A DNA stretch of 64,000 nucleotides from Iris pallida (GCA_029216955.1 JANAVB010015600.1:28702499-28766498); one strand, 5' to 3'. Shown: positions 1 through 10,899, numbered from the stretch's first letter. Translations and numbers: made by a program. The notes: generated from the sequence alone by a model not told the origin.

Positions 1-1737
1 TTTCACTCACATTTCTAAACATCGAGCAAGATCACCTAATTCGCATCAAGACTTACGTTGCACATATTCAATTCCGTTCAATCACCAGTTCTAACCAATT
101 CATGTATTCGATCACGAGGTCATCCAGCTCGACAATACATTACGCCCCAATCTCATACGAGTCCGATTATCCACGGCGGTTCATGAATCACCATGCAACG
201 CTCCCGCAGAATAATCATTCTCATCGGGGCGTAACTCTTGTTTGAGTTTTAGACTAACCCATTCTCGATACGCGGATTGGACCTACTCAATCCTCAAGTT
301 CAATTCTTCAAGCACACAATTTCATTCTCGAGTCCACTTTTGCGTCAAACCACAAGTCGAAGCAATCAGATTGCCACGCCATCCAAGTTCAATCACTCCC
401 GCTGTATGAATCACCATATCAGCGCTCACGCGAAGTGATCCTCATAATCCGATACGACGCATGTGCGAGACTGGAGTTGCACTCGCATAAGACAAGAACG
501 TCAACGTTATGGTTGTCAACGAAGCAAATCCAAGCATTCATATTTTTATCTAAACCAAATCAATTCGATAGTCTAACCGTCATACGTTCAACTAGAAAAT
601 CCTCGAGCTAAATCTATCTTTTCCTCGACACACATTTTTAACATCCCAAGTATAGCATCCAACGGAACAATAACATTTGCACGATCGTCATTCGCCGAGT
701 CAGAGTACCCCCGAGTTATCGTATATCGATCTTTGATACGCCTCAATACCATTGACGATATGCGTAACCTGACGATCTTCCTTTGCAACCGATTTCGAGT
801 CATACGACTGATGCTATTGTCCGAGTTGGATAATCCACAATTTCTTCGATATTCAAGATCAAGTTCGATCGCTATTCCTCAAGCTCGTTTCAAGATCGTT
901 GTTCAAAACTCAAGTCACATTTCATTTGAATCAATCCCAAATTGTACGCGCGATCCTCTAAGTTTTCGCGATCAAGACCATTCACTTTCATTCATCGTTC
1001 CGAATCGTTTTCTAATATGCGTTGCCCATTCACAAGTTGTCTGAACGACATCTCATTCGGGACATTCGAAGTCACGATCAACTAAGCATGACACGTTCTA
1101 AGGCTTTGCGCGATCGCATCGCCTCGTCGACATACCGTTCTATCCGTATATCTTGTAGTCTCGTTCGAACAATTTCTATAACGTCCATACACCACATAGG
1201 GTTCGAGCCACTCGACTAGTCGTCGTCCCTCATTCTTATTCTTCTCCGAACCTATCACATACACCACTTGGATTCAAGCCATACGATCTAGTCCTCAATC
1301 AAGTTCGCGTCAGGTGCTAAGACATCCTTCAGATTCGTTCGACGAATCTCTAGCATAATTGTTCACGTCGCCTCGACGTACTAAGTCGTTCAGACTAATC
1401 CTCAAAATCCAAGCTAATCTCTCGTGCACGCCTAAGCGTTAGTTTGATAGCGTTCCTATCGATATACACTCTAAGTGTATCTTCGTTCCCGACCGAGCGG
1501 TACTTGATATCGCTTGCAACTTGATTGCACCAGAAGTCGAGGTGCGCGACACACGGCACAACTTAACCAAAAGGCCGTGTGCATAGCTATCCCGCTCGAA
1601 CTATACTTTGGTCTCGTGTACTCGTTTGCTGTCAACGTAAGCTCATTCAAGCACGCACTGTGTTTGCTAACTCTTGGCATCGGTTCCTTCCAACTCAAGT
1701 CCGTCGTGGTGGCACAAAGGCCTTCGCCTATCGATCA

Positions 1738-1739
<2 letters not shown>
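1..1739. other. Unclassified, probably repetitive non-coding region
   Basis: No reading frame here looks like a protein family; frames are short and broken. The text shows weak internal repetition: a tgaatcaccat block near 183 recurs near 408, and a tacaccac...gagcc/caagcc block near 1189 recurs about 72 bases on. It ends abruptly at a TA microsatellite, beyond which the sequence is family C LTR. The first ~700 bases expected of that LTR are missing, so 1740 is probably a rearrangement breakpoint. It could be older retrotransposon DNA into which C inserted; I cannot name the family. Confidence 0.4.

Positions 1740-1805
<66 letters not shown>
1740..1805. repeat. TA microsatellite
   Basis: Uninterrupted alternating TA, about 33 units. 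It marks the junction between unclassified DNA and the family C LTR. Isoleucine-tyrosine frames read through it are artefacts. Confidence 0.95.
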
Positions 1806-1808
<3 letters not shown>

Positions 1809-1882
1809 CACTATATATATAAATTAAAAATATATATATATATAAATTAAAAATTATATATATCTTGATTTAGATATTGATC

Positions 1883-1885
<3 letters not shown>

Positions 1886-1967
<82 letters not shown>
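1886..1967. repeat. TA microsatellite in family C LTR
   Basis: About 41 TA units inside the C LTR. The matching tract in the other C LTR is at 37965-38060. Confidence 0.95.
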
Positions 1968-1972
<5 letters not shown>

Positions 1973-2108
1973 TGATAATATATAAATAGTGATAATATAT
2001 CTTGATTGTATGTATACATATTATATGGTGTACACATAGCCATCATACACATATTGTATATATATATATATAGATATATACATATATAAATAAAGAGAAC
2101 TATACATA

Positions 2109-2111
<3 letters not shown>

Positions 2112-2187
<76 letters not shown>
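2112..2187. repeat. TA microsatellite in family C LTR
   Basis: About 38 TA units. The matching tract in the other C LTR is 38186-38257. Confidence 0.95.
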
Positions 2188-2189
<2 letters not shown>

Positions 2190-3039
2190 TATAATAGAAA
2201 AAGGGAAAACGAAATAATAAAAAACAAAACAAAACCAAATAACCAACCAACCCCACAGTCCGCACAGGAAGCCGAGCCCACCCTCTAACTCCACTTCCCA
2301 ATTTTTTTTAAATAAAATAAATTCATTTTCTATAAAAGATATACTTGTTATTAATTTTAATTTATAATTTGGAAATATATTGAATGAATTATTTTTGGAC
2401 AATTTTTCAAATTGGAAGTTGTTGTAACAACTTTTATATCTTTTTTCCTTATTTTAAAAACTGTATTTAAATATATTATGAAATTATGAAAAGGAAGAGG
2501 GTTTATTTGAAAAAATTTCTATTAATAAGGGTGCGGGTTAAATACTGAAAAGGGGCGGGGTGAATTTGCTTAATTGCCGAGAGCGGGGGGGTTATTTGCA
2601 AATGTTCCATAATTTTCGTGTTATAACGTCGGTTCGAGAGAGAGAAAGAGCAACACTCATTTCTCTCTCTGACTCCTCGATTCCTCCACCAGTTTCTCGA
2701 GTCTTCCGCCGTTCTCGAGTGTTCTCCGCCAACCCTTGGGTTCCCCAGTCCCGCCGGCGACTTCGATGATGATGGCGACCATGACGGCGACCTTGATGGT
2801 GGTGACGACTTGAGCGGAGCGGCGACCCCGTCCTGACGAGGCAACTTCGACCCTGTTGAAGCCGACGACCCCGATGATGATGGCGATGGCGATGAAGACG
2901 ACGACCATGTCTAGGCGAGTCTCTCTCGACGCCTAGGCGCTGCTTCGACCGAGCCTTCTTTTCCAGATCTGACTCTTCTCTTCTTCTCCGACGAGCTTTC
3001 GAGGCTTCGACTTCTTTGAGGGTAAATCCTAGCCTTCTG

Positions 3040-3620
3040 TCTGTAGATCTAGGTCAGATCTCTAGATCTGACCGTTGTCTTTCCTCTTTGCAAAGATCTA
3101 TGATGAGATCTCGAGGAGCTCTCTGAGATCCGCGGATCTGTGATGAACTTGACTAAATTTTGAGGATCATTCCGACTCTGTGTTGATCTCAAAAAGATTT
3201 CTGAGATCTTTAAGATCTGTGATGAAATCTTTATAGATCGTTGCATGCTTATTTAGATCTATGATGTTCTTCATAAGTTATAACTAGATCTTGTTGATTC
3301 TGTTAATGTTATGTATGTGTGGGGGATTTATGGATATGCTATGGTTCGGTAGTTGATCTCTGATTTTGAAGATCTATACTAGATCTAATGATTTGTCAGG
3401 ATCTCGAAGTTGTTCTGCTTTCTTATAGATCTGTGACAGATCCGTAGATCTGAGCTTTTTCTTCTGTGATCATTTGAGATATGTTATTATGCATGCAGAA
3501 TCGATTTAGATCTATGGGTTTAAAACTCAGATCTGAGAAATTGAGACAAGTTCTTCATAAGACTTGTAGATCTAAGAATTTGGGTTCATTTCTAAGAACT
3601 GAGATCTTGTGTCCTGACAC
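3040..3620 (+). repeat. GATCT-rich motif array in LTR A
   Basis: More than twenty GATCT or near-GATCT words occur in under 600 bases, often as GATCT(A/G)TGATG. The same array is in the 3' LTR at about 20535-21110. Spacing is irregular, so this is not a simple satellite. Function unknown; clustered protein-binding sites are one possibility. Confidence 0.7.
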
Positions 3621-4612
3621 TCTTGTGTCGGACACTGCATGCATGATTATATTATTTTTTTCTGTGATAGAAGTTGTTTACTCTTAGTAACTTTGGTTTC
3701 TTTCTGTTCGAGCTACTCTGGTGTTCGTGTCGATTTGGACTTGGTGTCGTGTCCGAATTGGACGGTTGGATTATTGACTACTGCTTGGTGTACCTATTGT
3801 TGAAGTTGATACTTGTACCTGCTGTTGTACCCGTATCATACCTGCTGATGTATCCGACGTGCATGTCGGATACGAAGGAGATGACATGTGACGTGTGTAC
3901 CTGCTGCGCTGTTGGACTGTTGATGGGCTGACCTTGGGTTGGACTTGAGTTGGGCTAGCTGTTGGATTTAATTATTTTATTCATTATCAAATTTGAATTT
4001 TTATTGTAATAATGGAGTGGGCTGGCCATAGGGATTTAGTGTTGGGCCACTGGGCTGTAATATTTTGTATATATTTTGTGTGTGTGGGCTGGCCATAGGG
4101 ATTTAGTGTTGTGCCAGTTTGAGTTAGTTCTGTGCTGGGCTTATGGTAGTTGGAACTATAGTGTTTTGGACCGAGTTGGGTTGTTGGGCCAGAATTTGGG
4201 CCAGTACCTTGGTTGGACTATAGCAGTATATTTACAATTTAATTTAAATAAATCTTCTTTTGTTTACTTTCAGTTTAAAACTTTGTAATTAGATTTCAGA
4301 AGTTGAGCTTTTTATTTTAAAAAGGTTTTTACTAAACTCTGGTAATTAACTCATAACCAAAACTGTCTTTCCAATGAAAGACAGCCCTTTTGATTAAACA
4401 GTTAATTATTAAAACTGGAATTATTCTTCTTAACTAGTTAACTTGCTAGATACTTCCTGCAATTGCAGTTGGATTCATTAGACATTTAGTTCATTGGTAA
4501 ATATAATAGATAGTAATATTTTAGAGTTGATAGTTTAGATCTTAACCAACTTGTAATCATTATTAACATGAGATCATCCAGCTCTTTTACCTACTCGTAC
4601 TTTCCTGGAGCA

Positions 4613-5167
4613 AGGCAAGTACATTCTATGGTTTTGATCAGTGCATTTTCTTGTTCTTTATTGCTGACACACTGCGACACGTTCATGATCTTTTCTGGCT
4701 TGTTCTTTCATGATCTTACTTGTATCTTGGGGTGGGGAAATACTCTAGATATGTAACCAAACCCGGATACTTATTCATGATCTTTAGCTTAGGCCTCGCA
4801 CAGTGCACGCGGATCCTAAGCCGTACCATATATGGTCTTTCAGGATCTTTTCATGCTCTCTCATGGTCTTACCCAAGCCGGTCACATATCATAGAAGTAT
4901 TTCAAATTTATAACACATGTTCAGGATTTTGTTCTTACATTAGTTTTCTATGATCCTGATCTTGATTTTAGCTATAGTCGTGATCTTTCCTGCATCTTTA
5001 TATAGTCGTGATCTTTCATGTATCTTTATAGCAGTAGTTCATGTTCTTCCTTTTCTTTACATATCTTGTTCTTCTTGTTCTTTCAGCATTTACTTTCCAT
5101 ATCATGATGTTATTGTTCATTACCTAGAACTGTACTTTGTTCCGCTCCTGAATAGGATATGTTGCAG
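4613..5167 (+). other. Putative GC-AG leader intron with TCATGATCTT array
   Basis: AG|GCAAGTACAT at 4613 matches the consensus of rare GC-type 5' splice sites. GTTGCAG ending at 5167 is a possible 3' splice site. Between them TCATGATCTT or close variants occur about ten times (4680-5105). The same donor-like word occurs at the equivalent place in families B, C, D, E and H. Splicing is inferred, not shown. Confidence 0.4.
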
Positions 5168-5448
5168 ATGAGATGGAGGCCTTGTGCGACACTTACTTTG
5201 GTCAGGATATTGCTTTTCCTGCTGAGCCAGCTGGAGCTGCTTGTGACCTAGAGGCTGCAGAAGCCTAGTGTTTCTTTAGTATTTCCTATTATCTTTCCAT
5301 GTATTGAGACTAGTAGACTCTTTTCATTAGTTTGAATGTAATAATTCAGATATTGTACTTTACTCTGGTTGGGATACATTTATATTGATGCTATGATTTC
5401 ATTCATGTTCATATTATCTGGTTAGTTTCCCTAGAATGGTACAGCTTA

Positions 5449-5471
5449 CTTTGTTGTGTCTAACAACAAAG
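5449..5471 (+). promoter_or_regulatory. U5 stem-loop, LTR A 5' copy
   Basis: Arms CTTTGTTGT and ACAACAAAG pair perfectly around GTCTA and are followed by GGCTGG. Equivalent hairpins with other sequences lie at this spot in every + strand gypsy LTR here. Confidence 0.6.
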
Positions 5472-5527
5472 GCTGGGCGTGTCCGACTCGTATTCGGTTA
5501 TTCGGAAGCGGGTCGTGACATGTTTTT

Positions 5528-5547
5528 AGTGGTGGCCCATGCAGGTC
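5528..5547 (+). promoter_or_regulatory. Conserved post-LTR block, candidate primer-binding region
   Basis: GTGGCCCATGCAGGTC sits just inside the 5' LTR and recurs nearly unchanged in B (11306-11325), C (25079-25097) and H (51212-51230). A TGGTATCAGAGC initiator-Met site, usual for Tekay-type elements, is not seen. I cannot assign a tRNA. Confidence 0.5.
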
Positions 5548-5550
5548 TAT

Positions 5551-5584
5551 CCTAATGGTACCTAGGACTTAGCGTACTATTGGG
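5551..5584 (+). promoter_or_regulatory. Post-primer-site stem-loop of element A
   Basis: Arms CCTAATGGTAC (5551-5561) and GTACTATTGGG (5574-5584) pair over 11 positions with two G-T wobbles and a 12-base loop. Similar hairpins follow the conserved block in B, C and H. Confidence 0.55.
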
Positions 5585-5738
5585 GGACTTGATTTACACT
5601 AGGGAAACTTAATCACAGCATAAGAAAATCGAGAAATAAGGGTATATCAGGTTTATCAGGATTATCAGGTATTTTGTTATTATAAAAATATTCTAGGTTT
5701 TAGGGTTTTTCGTTCAATAAGTTTTCTATTTATGCTGG

Positions 5739-6990
5739 ATGGTCGCTACGAGGAAGACTGCAGATCAGCCTGGAGTTGCAAGCAGTTCTGGAGTTACAAG
5801 CGGCACGGAGCAGCCCGCACTCGACGTTCCGGCAGATCAGCTTCCGTCTGTACCTCCTATTTCTCCGTTGCTGCCTCCGACGATGACATTTGACGGCACC
5901 CAGGTGATAGAGATGTTTCAGCATTTTTTGGAGGCCCAGAACCATCAGGCAGCGTAGTTCAGAGCGACTGTCGTCGACGCGCTTAGGACCAGAGAGCCGG
6001 CAGCACCAGCACCAGTGGCACCTCCAGCACCGCAAGGACCGAGACCAGGGACAGCCAAAGAGTACCAGAATCTTTGCCCGATGGACTTCTGGGACGACGA
6101 GGGGATCATCTATACAGATGAATAGCTGGAGAATGCAGAGAGTACCTTGACCATGGCGAACATTTCGAAGGACCAGAAGGTGTCAGGGGCTAGCATGCGA
6201 CTCTTCGACTTGGCAAGAGCTTGGTACCGGGAGGACCTCCAGTTGACGGAGCCCCGAGTGTCTTGGACAGATTTCAAAATACTGTTCAAAGAGAAATTCT
6301 TTCCAGAGGTGGAACGGGATGAGCTGAGGATGCAGTTCGAGGCGCTGCAGCAGGGGACGATGACGGTTGCGCAGTACACTTCAGAGTTTACCAGACTCAG
6401 CAGGTTCGCTAAGAACCTGATTAGAGAGCCAGAGGACAGAGCATGGAGATTCAAGAAGGGTCTCACCAGAGAGCTGCGACATGCGGTGGCGATCAGTCAG
6501 GCGACGACGTATGCGAGCATTCTGAAGATTGCTCAGGCTGTAGAAAAGGAGGCGGACCCCAAGCTGAAGAGGGACCGGGATATGGCCAGCAGCAGTCTCC
6601 AGGCACTAGCGAAGAGGGTTCAGACTCAGACCTAGACGAGGCCACAGCAGCAGCATCACCGTCCAGCCAGAGCTCCTGCACGTCAGCATTAGAGACAGCA
6701 GCTGGCGACCCCTTGTACCTATTGCCATCGCCCCGGTCATCATATCGACGAGTGCCGCAAGAGGTTGGGACTTTGCCTTTTTTGCGGATCAGATGCACAT
6801 CAGATGAGGGACTACGCTCAGGCTACAGCTAGACTAGCAGGAGGACTCCGGGGAGCTGGAGGACCACCGCCTGCTCCATCCAGAGCATTGCCTGCTGCAC
6901 CCCAGAGAGGAGGAGCTCTACCACCCCAGCAGCAGAGGTTTGCACAGCACCAGCAGCAGCAGAGGGTAGGAGCACAGCAGGGACGTGCTT
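5739..6990 (+). pseudogene. gag: gag pseudogene of element A
   Basis: Encodes the structural capsid/nucleocapsid protein that would package element RNA. The ATG at 5739 (MVATR) opens the frame. A retrotransposon-gag core is clear at 6190-6420 (LARAWY, SWTDFKILFKEKFFP, TVAQYTSEFTRLSRFA), followed by one CCHC knuckle at 6714-6755 (C-X2-C-X4-H-X4-C) and a second CxxC pair. Pro/Ala/Gln-rich linkers lie on both sides. Four TAG stops interrupt the same frame at 5955, 6123, 6633 and 6690; at least the first three sit where CAG would fit. Gag, protease and RT share one frame, as expected for a single plant chromovirus polyprotein. Confidence 0.9.
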
Positions 6991-7429
6991 ACGTCATGGC
7001 TGCAGTTGAGGAGGACGAGGCAGTGCCAGATGTGATCACAGGTTCTATACTTTTACATTCTTTTTCTGCCATTACATTGTTTGATTCTGGAGCCACCCAT
7101 AGCTTTGTATTATATGAGTTTCTGCATAGACACGGCTTCACACCCAAGCCCACTAGGCAGAACTGTCGGATTATGACATGAGGAGGGTTAGTGCCAGTTA
7201 ATGAGGTGGTGGAATGCCCTATCACTATTGCTGGGAGAGAGATTCGAGCTCGACTTCTAGTGATGCCATTGCTTGGATTCGATATGGTCCTCGGCATCGA
7301 CTTGATGAGTGAGCAGTTTACCGTAATAGACTACCATGAGGGGAAGGTGATCTTCAGCCCGCCAGGAGTTCCACCGTTCGAGATCAGCAGACGAGTTGCA
7401 GAGAGGCCAGAGGGAGTCTATTTTGGAGC
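6991..7429 (+). pseudogene. Aspartic protease region of element A
   Basis: The retroviral-type aspartic protease would mature the Gag-Pol polyprotein. The active-site motif LFDSGATHSFV is at about 7078-7110, preceded by ITGSILLHSFSA. A typical downstream hydrophobic stretch (ARLLVMPLLGFDMVLGIDLM) follows at about 7246-7305. The frame is the same as gag. It is broken by TGA at 7179-7181, between the catalytic motif and the flap region. The DSGA residues are intact, so the stop is the main visible lesion. Confidence 0.9.
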
Positions 7430-7687
7430 TGTTGCAGAAGACCAGGAGTTGCCGCATCCACTTATCGCGAAGTTTCTCGACGTCTTCCCCAAGGAGCTGC
7501 TAGGATTGCCGCCAGATCGAGATGTGGAGTTCAGCATCGACCTATTGCCTGGATCAGCGCCGAAGTCCCAGCATTGTTACAAGATCAACCCGAAGGAAGC
7601 TGCAGAGTTGAAGACACAGATTGATGAGCTGGAGAGCAAAGGTTTTATTCGGTCCAGTGCTTCACCATGGGGAGCGCCGATACTTTT
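7430..7687 (+). pseudogene. Reverse transcriptase, N-terminal part (split by element B)
   Basis: Sequence such as FLDVFPKELLGLPP, DVEFSIDLLPGSAP and ELESKGFIRSSASPWGAPI is the linker and first conserved block of plant Ty3/gypsy RT. The frame is open from the protease side and stops exactly at the target of element B. The rest of RT begins at 18080. The five bases CTTTT are duplicated on either side, and dropping one copy keeps the frame, so the gene was still continuous here when B arrived. Confidence 0.92.
7683..7687. other. Target site duplication of element B, left copy
   Basis: CTTTT, repeated at 18080-18084 directly after B's 3' LTR. This fixes B's boundaries to the base. Confidence 0.93.
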
Positions 7688-10297
7688 TGTAGCACCCAGT
7701 TTTCCAAATAAGGGTAATTTTGAAATTTTGTGTTTATAATTATTTTAATAATGATATTTAATTCATGATATGATTTTTGGTAATTTTAAATCATTTTAAA
7801 ATTATTTAAATCAATGACTTGTGGTTTTGACGTTTTGCTAGTGAAACCCTAGAGACTGTTTGACCTAGAGCCTAACCATGTGATTATGATATTTTAATGT
7901 CATTTTTGGCCTAAGGATATTTTTTTTGCATTTGACCTCTTTGAATTATTTTGCTATTATTTTATTATTTATGATATTGTTTTGGAATTATTTGAGTCGG
8001 GTTCGAATTTCATCTCAATCTGACTTGTAACGGAGACCCGGGAGTAGTTTGACTCTAGTGGGACCCACACACTAGTTAGGCATGGCCCACATGATATTAA
8101 TTTTAGTCCACATGATAGAAATATTTTAGTTAGAGGTTAGACTAATTATTATGGATAAGGTTAGTGTGATTAGAGACTTTAGAATGACTAATTTAGCCCC
8201 AACCAATTAGCCCTTTTCTAATACTCATAGAATAGGTTAGTAGGGGCCTTTGGACTTTTCCTAATAGGACAAAACCACCTTTATGGCCAGCCACAATAAG
8301 GATAGGGTTGAGCCTCCCATTTGTCATTATCCATCTATTTTTCTCTCTCTTGTTCTTCCCCAAATTCCTAGAGAGCAATCCCTAGCAATTTCTTCACCAA
8401 ATCCTTCCATTTCACCACCAAATCTTCTTCTTTCCTTCTCTATTCTAGCCAAGGAGGAAGCTACCCAAGTTTGGGAGGATTCGGAGCTCGTTCGTGTCCT
8501 TTTGGAATCTCTACGTGTCGGTGTCGCTCCGGGAAGGTTTTTCTTCGATTCGATCTACCGGAAGGTATAAATCCCTTATCCTTTTCATTTCCTCATGCAT
8601 ATAGGTCTATTTTGAACCCATAAGAATGACCCCCATGGTTGTATCTCCATTTGTGTCTATTTTGTGTCCATTTGGAGGTCATAGGAGTGTCCTTTGTGTT
8701 GTGGATGTGTTCATGTTACATATATAGATTTATATATATATATATATTGTAATGAGAGTGTATCTATATTTATATATGTAATAAATGGTTCATGATGATT
8801 ATATAATCAAGTTTGTGAGTGTGGTTCCTCATATTATTATTGCTATTATTGTTGTGGATAATTAGGATATATATTGTGTATTCTTTTGGCTCAAACTACC
8901 CAAATCCGTCATGATTTTTATCCATGTTTTTAATTTCATCCCTAACTTAGAAATGTCATAACTTCTAGCTCAAAGCTTGGTTTAATCTTCCGTTTTTTTA
9001 AAAAGAAGCGTATTGAAGTTAGCTTTCCAAAAATATGTATTAATAGGCCTAATTCTTTCTGTAACTTTCTGGAGATTTATTTGAGTGTCAGCTGTACGAA
9101 AGACAAATGCGTTCTCGGTGTTTTCGCGATTCCGGGAGTTTTCGGAAACGAAAACGCAATCCGTTTGAAGTTTCGGAAAGCTAACACATAGATCTATAAC
9201 ATAATTTAATTCTAGATTTTAATTCATGCTGAGATGGTACAGTATTGATTATTAGTAGGAGTTACTATTCGACATATGCATTTTGTGCACCCTTGTGTGT
9301 AATATAATGTTCTATTTGATTTTAACCCATGTTAATGTATATATATTATGTAATTAAATAGAGAATGCAAGCATGAGTAAATGTTTAAATAAATGATGTA
9401 TGAGGAGTAAGTATCCTATCTAATGTAAGCATGTATAAGTATGGCTTGTAATGAATATGTAGGTTCCATAGTATGTAATGTATGGTACATATAGTTGTAC
9501 AAAAAGAATAAATGAATGCAAGCATGAATGTAATGTAATAATAGATGTAATGTTTGCAATATACAAGTTAATGAGATGTAATATTCTATGTTAACACAAA
9601 TCCTATATTACCTCATGTACCCCTTATACTATGTTGACACTATCACACTTGACACTTTGTTCACTTACACTTTGACACTCTTTGATATGTATACACTATG
9701 TATGCCCATTTAACCCTCACTTGCCCCTTTGCCATGTTCACATACACACACATAGCCTCTTACATAAGTATTTATGAATACAGTTAACTTAGCTATGTAT
9801 GTATATTATATATATGTTAGCATATTGTGTTGTAATATATACGTTTATATAACCATTTGAAATGCCATGATTATAGACCTAATGTTGAATACCAATATAT
9901 GTATGTGTATATATGTATAGGCATATATAGCTTAAAGTAATAGATTACCTAGTGTATATCCAATGTGAATTCTTGCCTATTTGAGTATTGAATAATTGCA
10001 TGCTATATAGAGTTGGGTGTATATTGGCTTGTATAGCCTTGTATTGATGTGTGCTTGCTAAGATAGTCTTAGTTAGGCCTAGTAAGACTTGCTGGGTTAG
10101 GACATGACCTAGTTTGACTAGTGCAGTTGACCAGAGTTGACTAAGGGTTAACTTTGGCCTAGTTTGACCTAGATTCATGTAGAATGCATTGTAGTACTTT
10201 ATATTACCCTTCTGGACATGTCGTGACTTGTGCTGTTCTAATTAGGAGCCAGATACCTCTCCTCGGACAATATCTTTACCTTGGACATTCAGATATC

Positions 10298-10899
10298 AGG
10301 CGAGTACATTCTCTGATCATTTCATATCTTGTTTAGGATTATATTCCTGCTTTAGATTACTTTACATGATGCTGACACGTTGGAAATATGGATTAGTACT
10401 ATATGGATCTGGTTGTGCGATGTTATCCCCTTAGCGGATACATCGGGTATTCGTGTTCGTGTACTTTATCGGAAACATCGTGTACTCCTTGTATTTGTTA
10501 CATTCGTGTACGAAACGTGTGAATCGTGTATAATCATGTTTTCACATGACCTTCGTGTACAATAACATAACGTAGCTGGATCCTTGTGTATTAATTGGGG
10601 CGGGGGAGTAGAAGTGGTTATGTATTCAATCCAGTAGATTACTCGTGTACAAACCTCTGTAGATTACTCGTGTATAACATTGTGTCGTCTACATAACCAT
10701 CTTGTGCTCTGAATTACTAGCACTGTTAGTTCTCTATATATTGTAGCTATTTACTTACAGTCTCTCTCTTTTATCATATTATTCTTCAGATCCTGTATCT
10801 TACTCTCTAGCATGTTTATATTTCCTAACCGGTTATGATTTTGTTGAGATGTACTGTACTCGCTCATGTCCTGACTGGACCTGTTGATAAATTTTACAG
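10298..10899 (+). other. Putative GC-AG leader intron with CGTGTA array, LTR B
   Basis: AG|GCGAGTACATT at 10298, a CTGAC branch-like word near 10871 and TTTTACAG ending at 10899. Between 10450 and 10680 CGTGTA occurs seven times. The same arrangement is in the 3' LTR (17079-17680). Splicing is inferred. Confidence 0.4.

Larger units (their letters stand above)
1806..2283 (+). mobile_element. Family C 5' LTR, left part
   Basis: This block matches 37930-38344 of the second family C LTR in order: the atatatcttgat...gatattgatcgt segment, the gtgataatatatcttgattg segment, the tacacatagccatcatacac segment and the gccgagcccaccc end. It contains a 17-base tandem duplication (ataaatagtgataatat, about 1966-1999) not seen in the other copy. 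It stops at the CACCC target of element A and resumes at 22997. The first ~700 bases of the LTR as seen at 36975-37680 are absent. Confidence 0.75.
2284..5520 (+). repeat. Element A 5' LTR
   Basis: It begins TCTAACTCCAC (the 3' copy has TGTAACTCCAC, so the terminal TG has mutated) and ends GTCGTGACA. In order it holds an AT-rich start, a CT/GA-rich then GC-rich leader-like stretch (2630-2930), a GATCT-rich array, a TCATGATCTT array inside a putative leader intron, and a U5 stem-loop. A 9-base hairpin (CTGTCTTTC/GAAAGACAG, 4363-4384) is also in the 3' copy. I see no clear TATA box. Confidence 0.93.

Noticed and set aside
1579..2301. Long frames rich in Ile-Tyr, also at 37927-38525, 46850-47691 and 62304-62510
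   Set aside because: They are translations of TA microsatellites with short flanks, not proteins.
8283..8570. 95-codon frame present in both B LTRs (also 15061-15348)
   Set aside because: Conservation is explained by LTR duplication; no family resemblance, and E, a related LTR, does not keep it.
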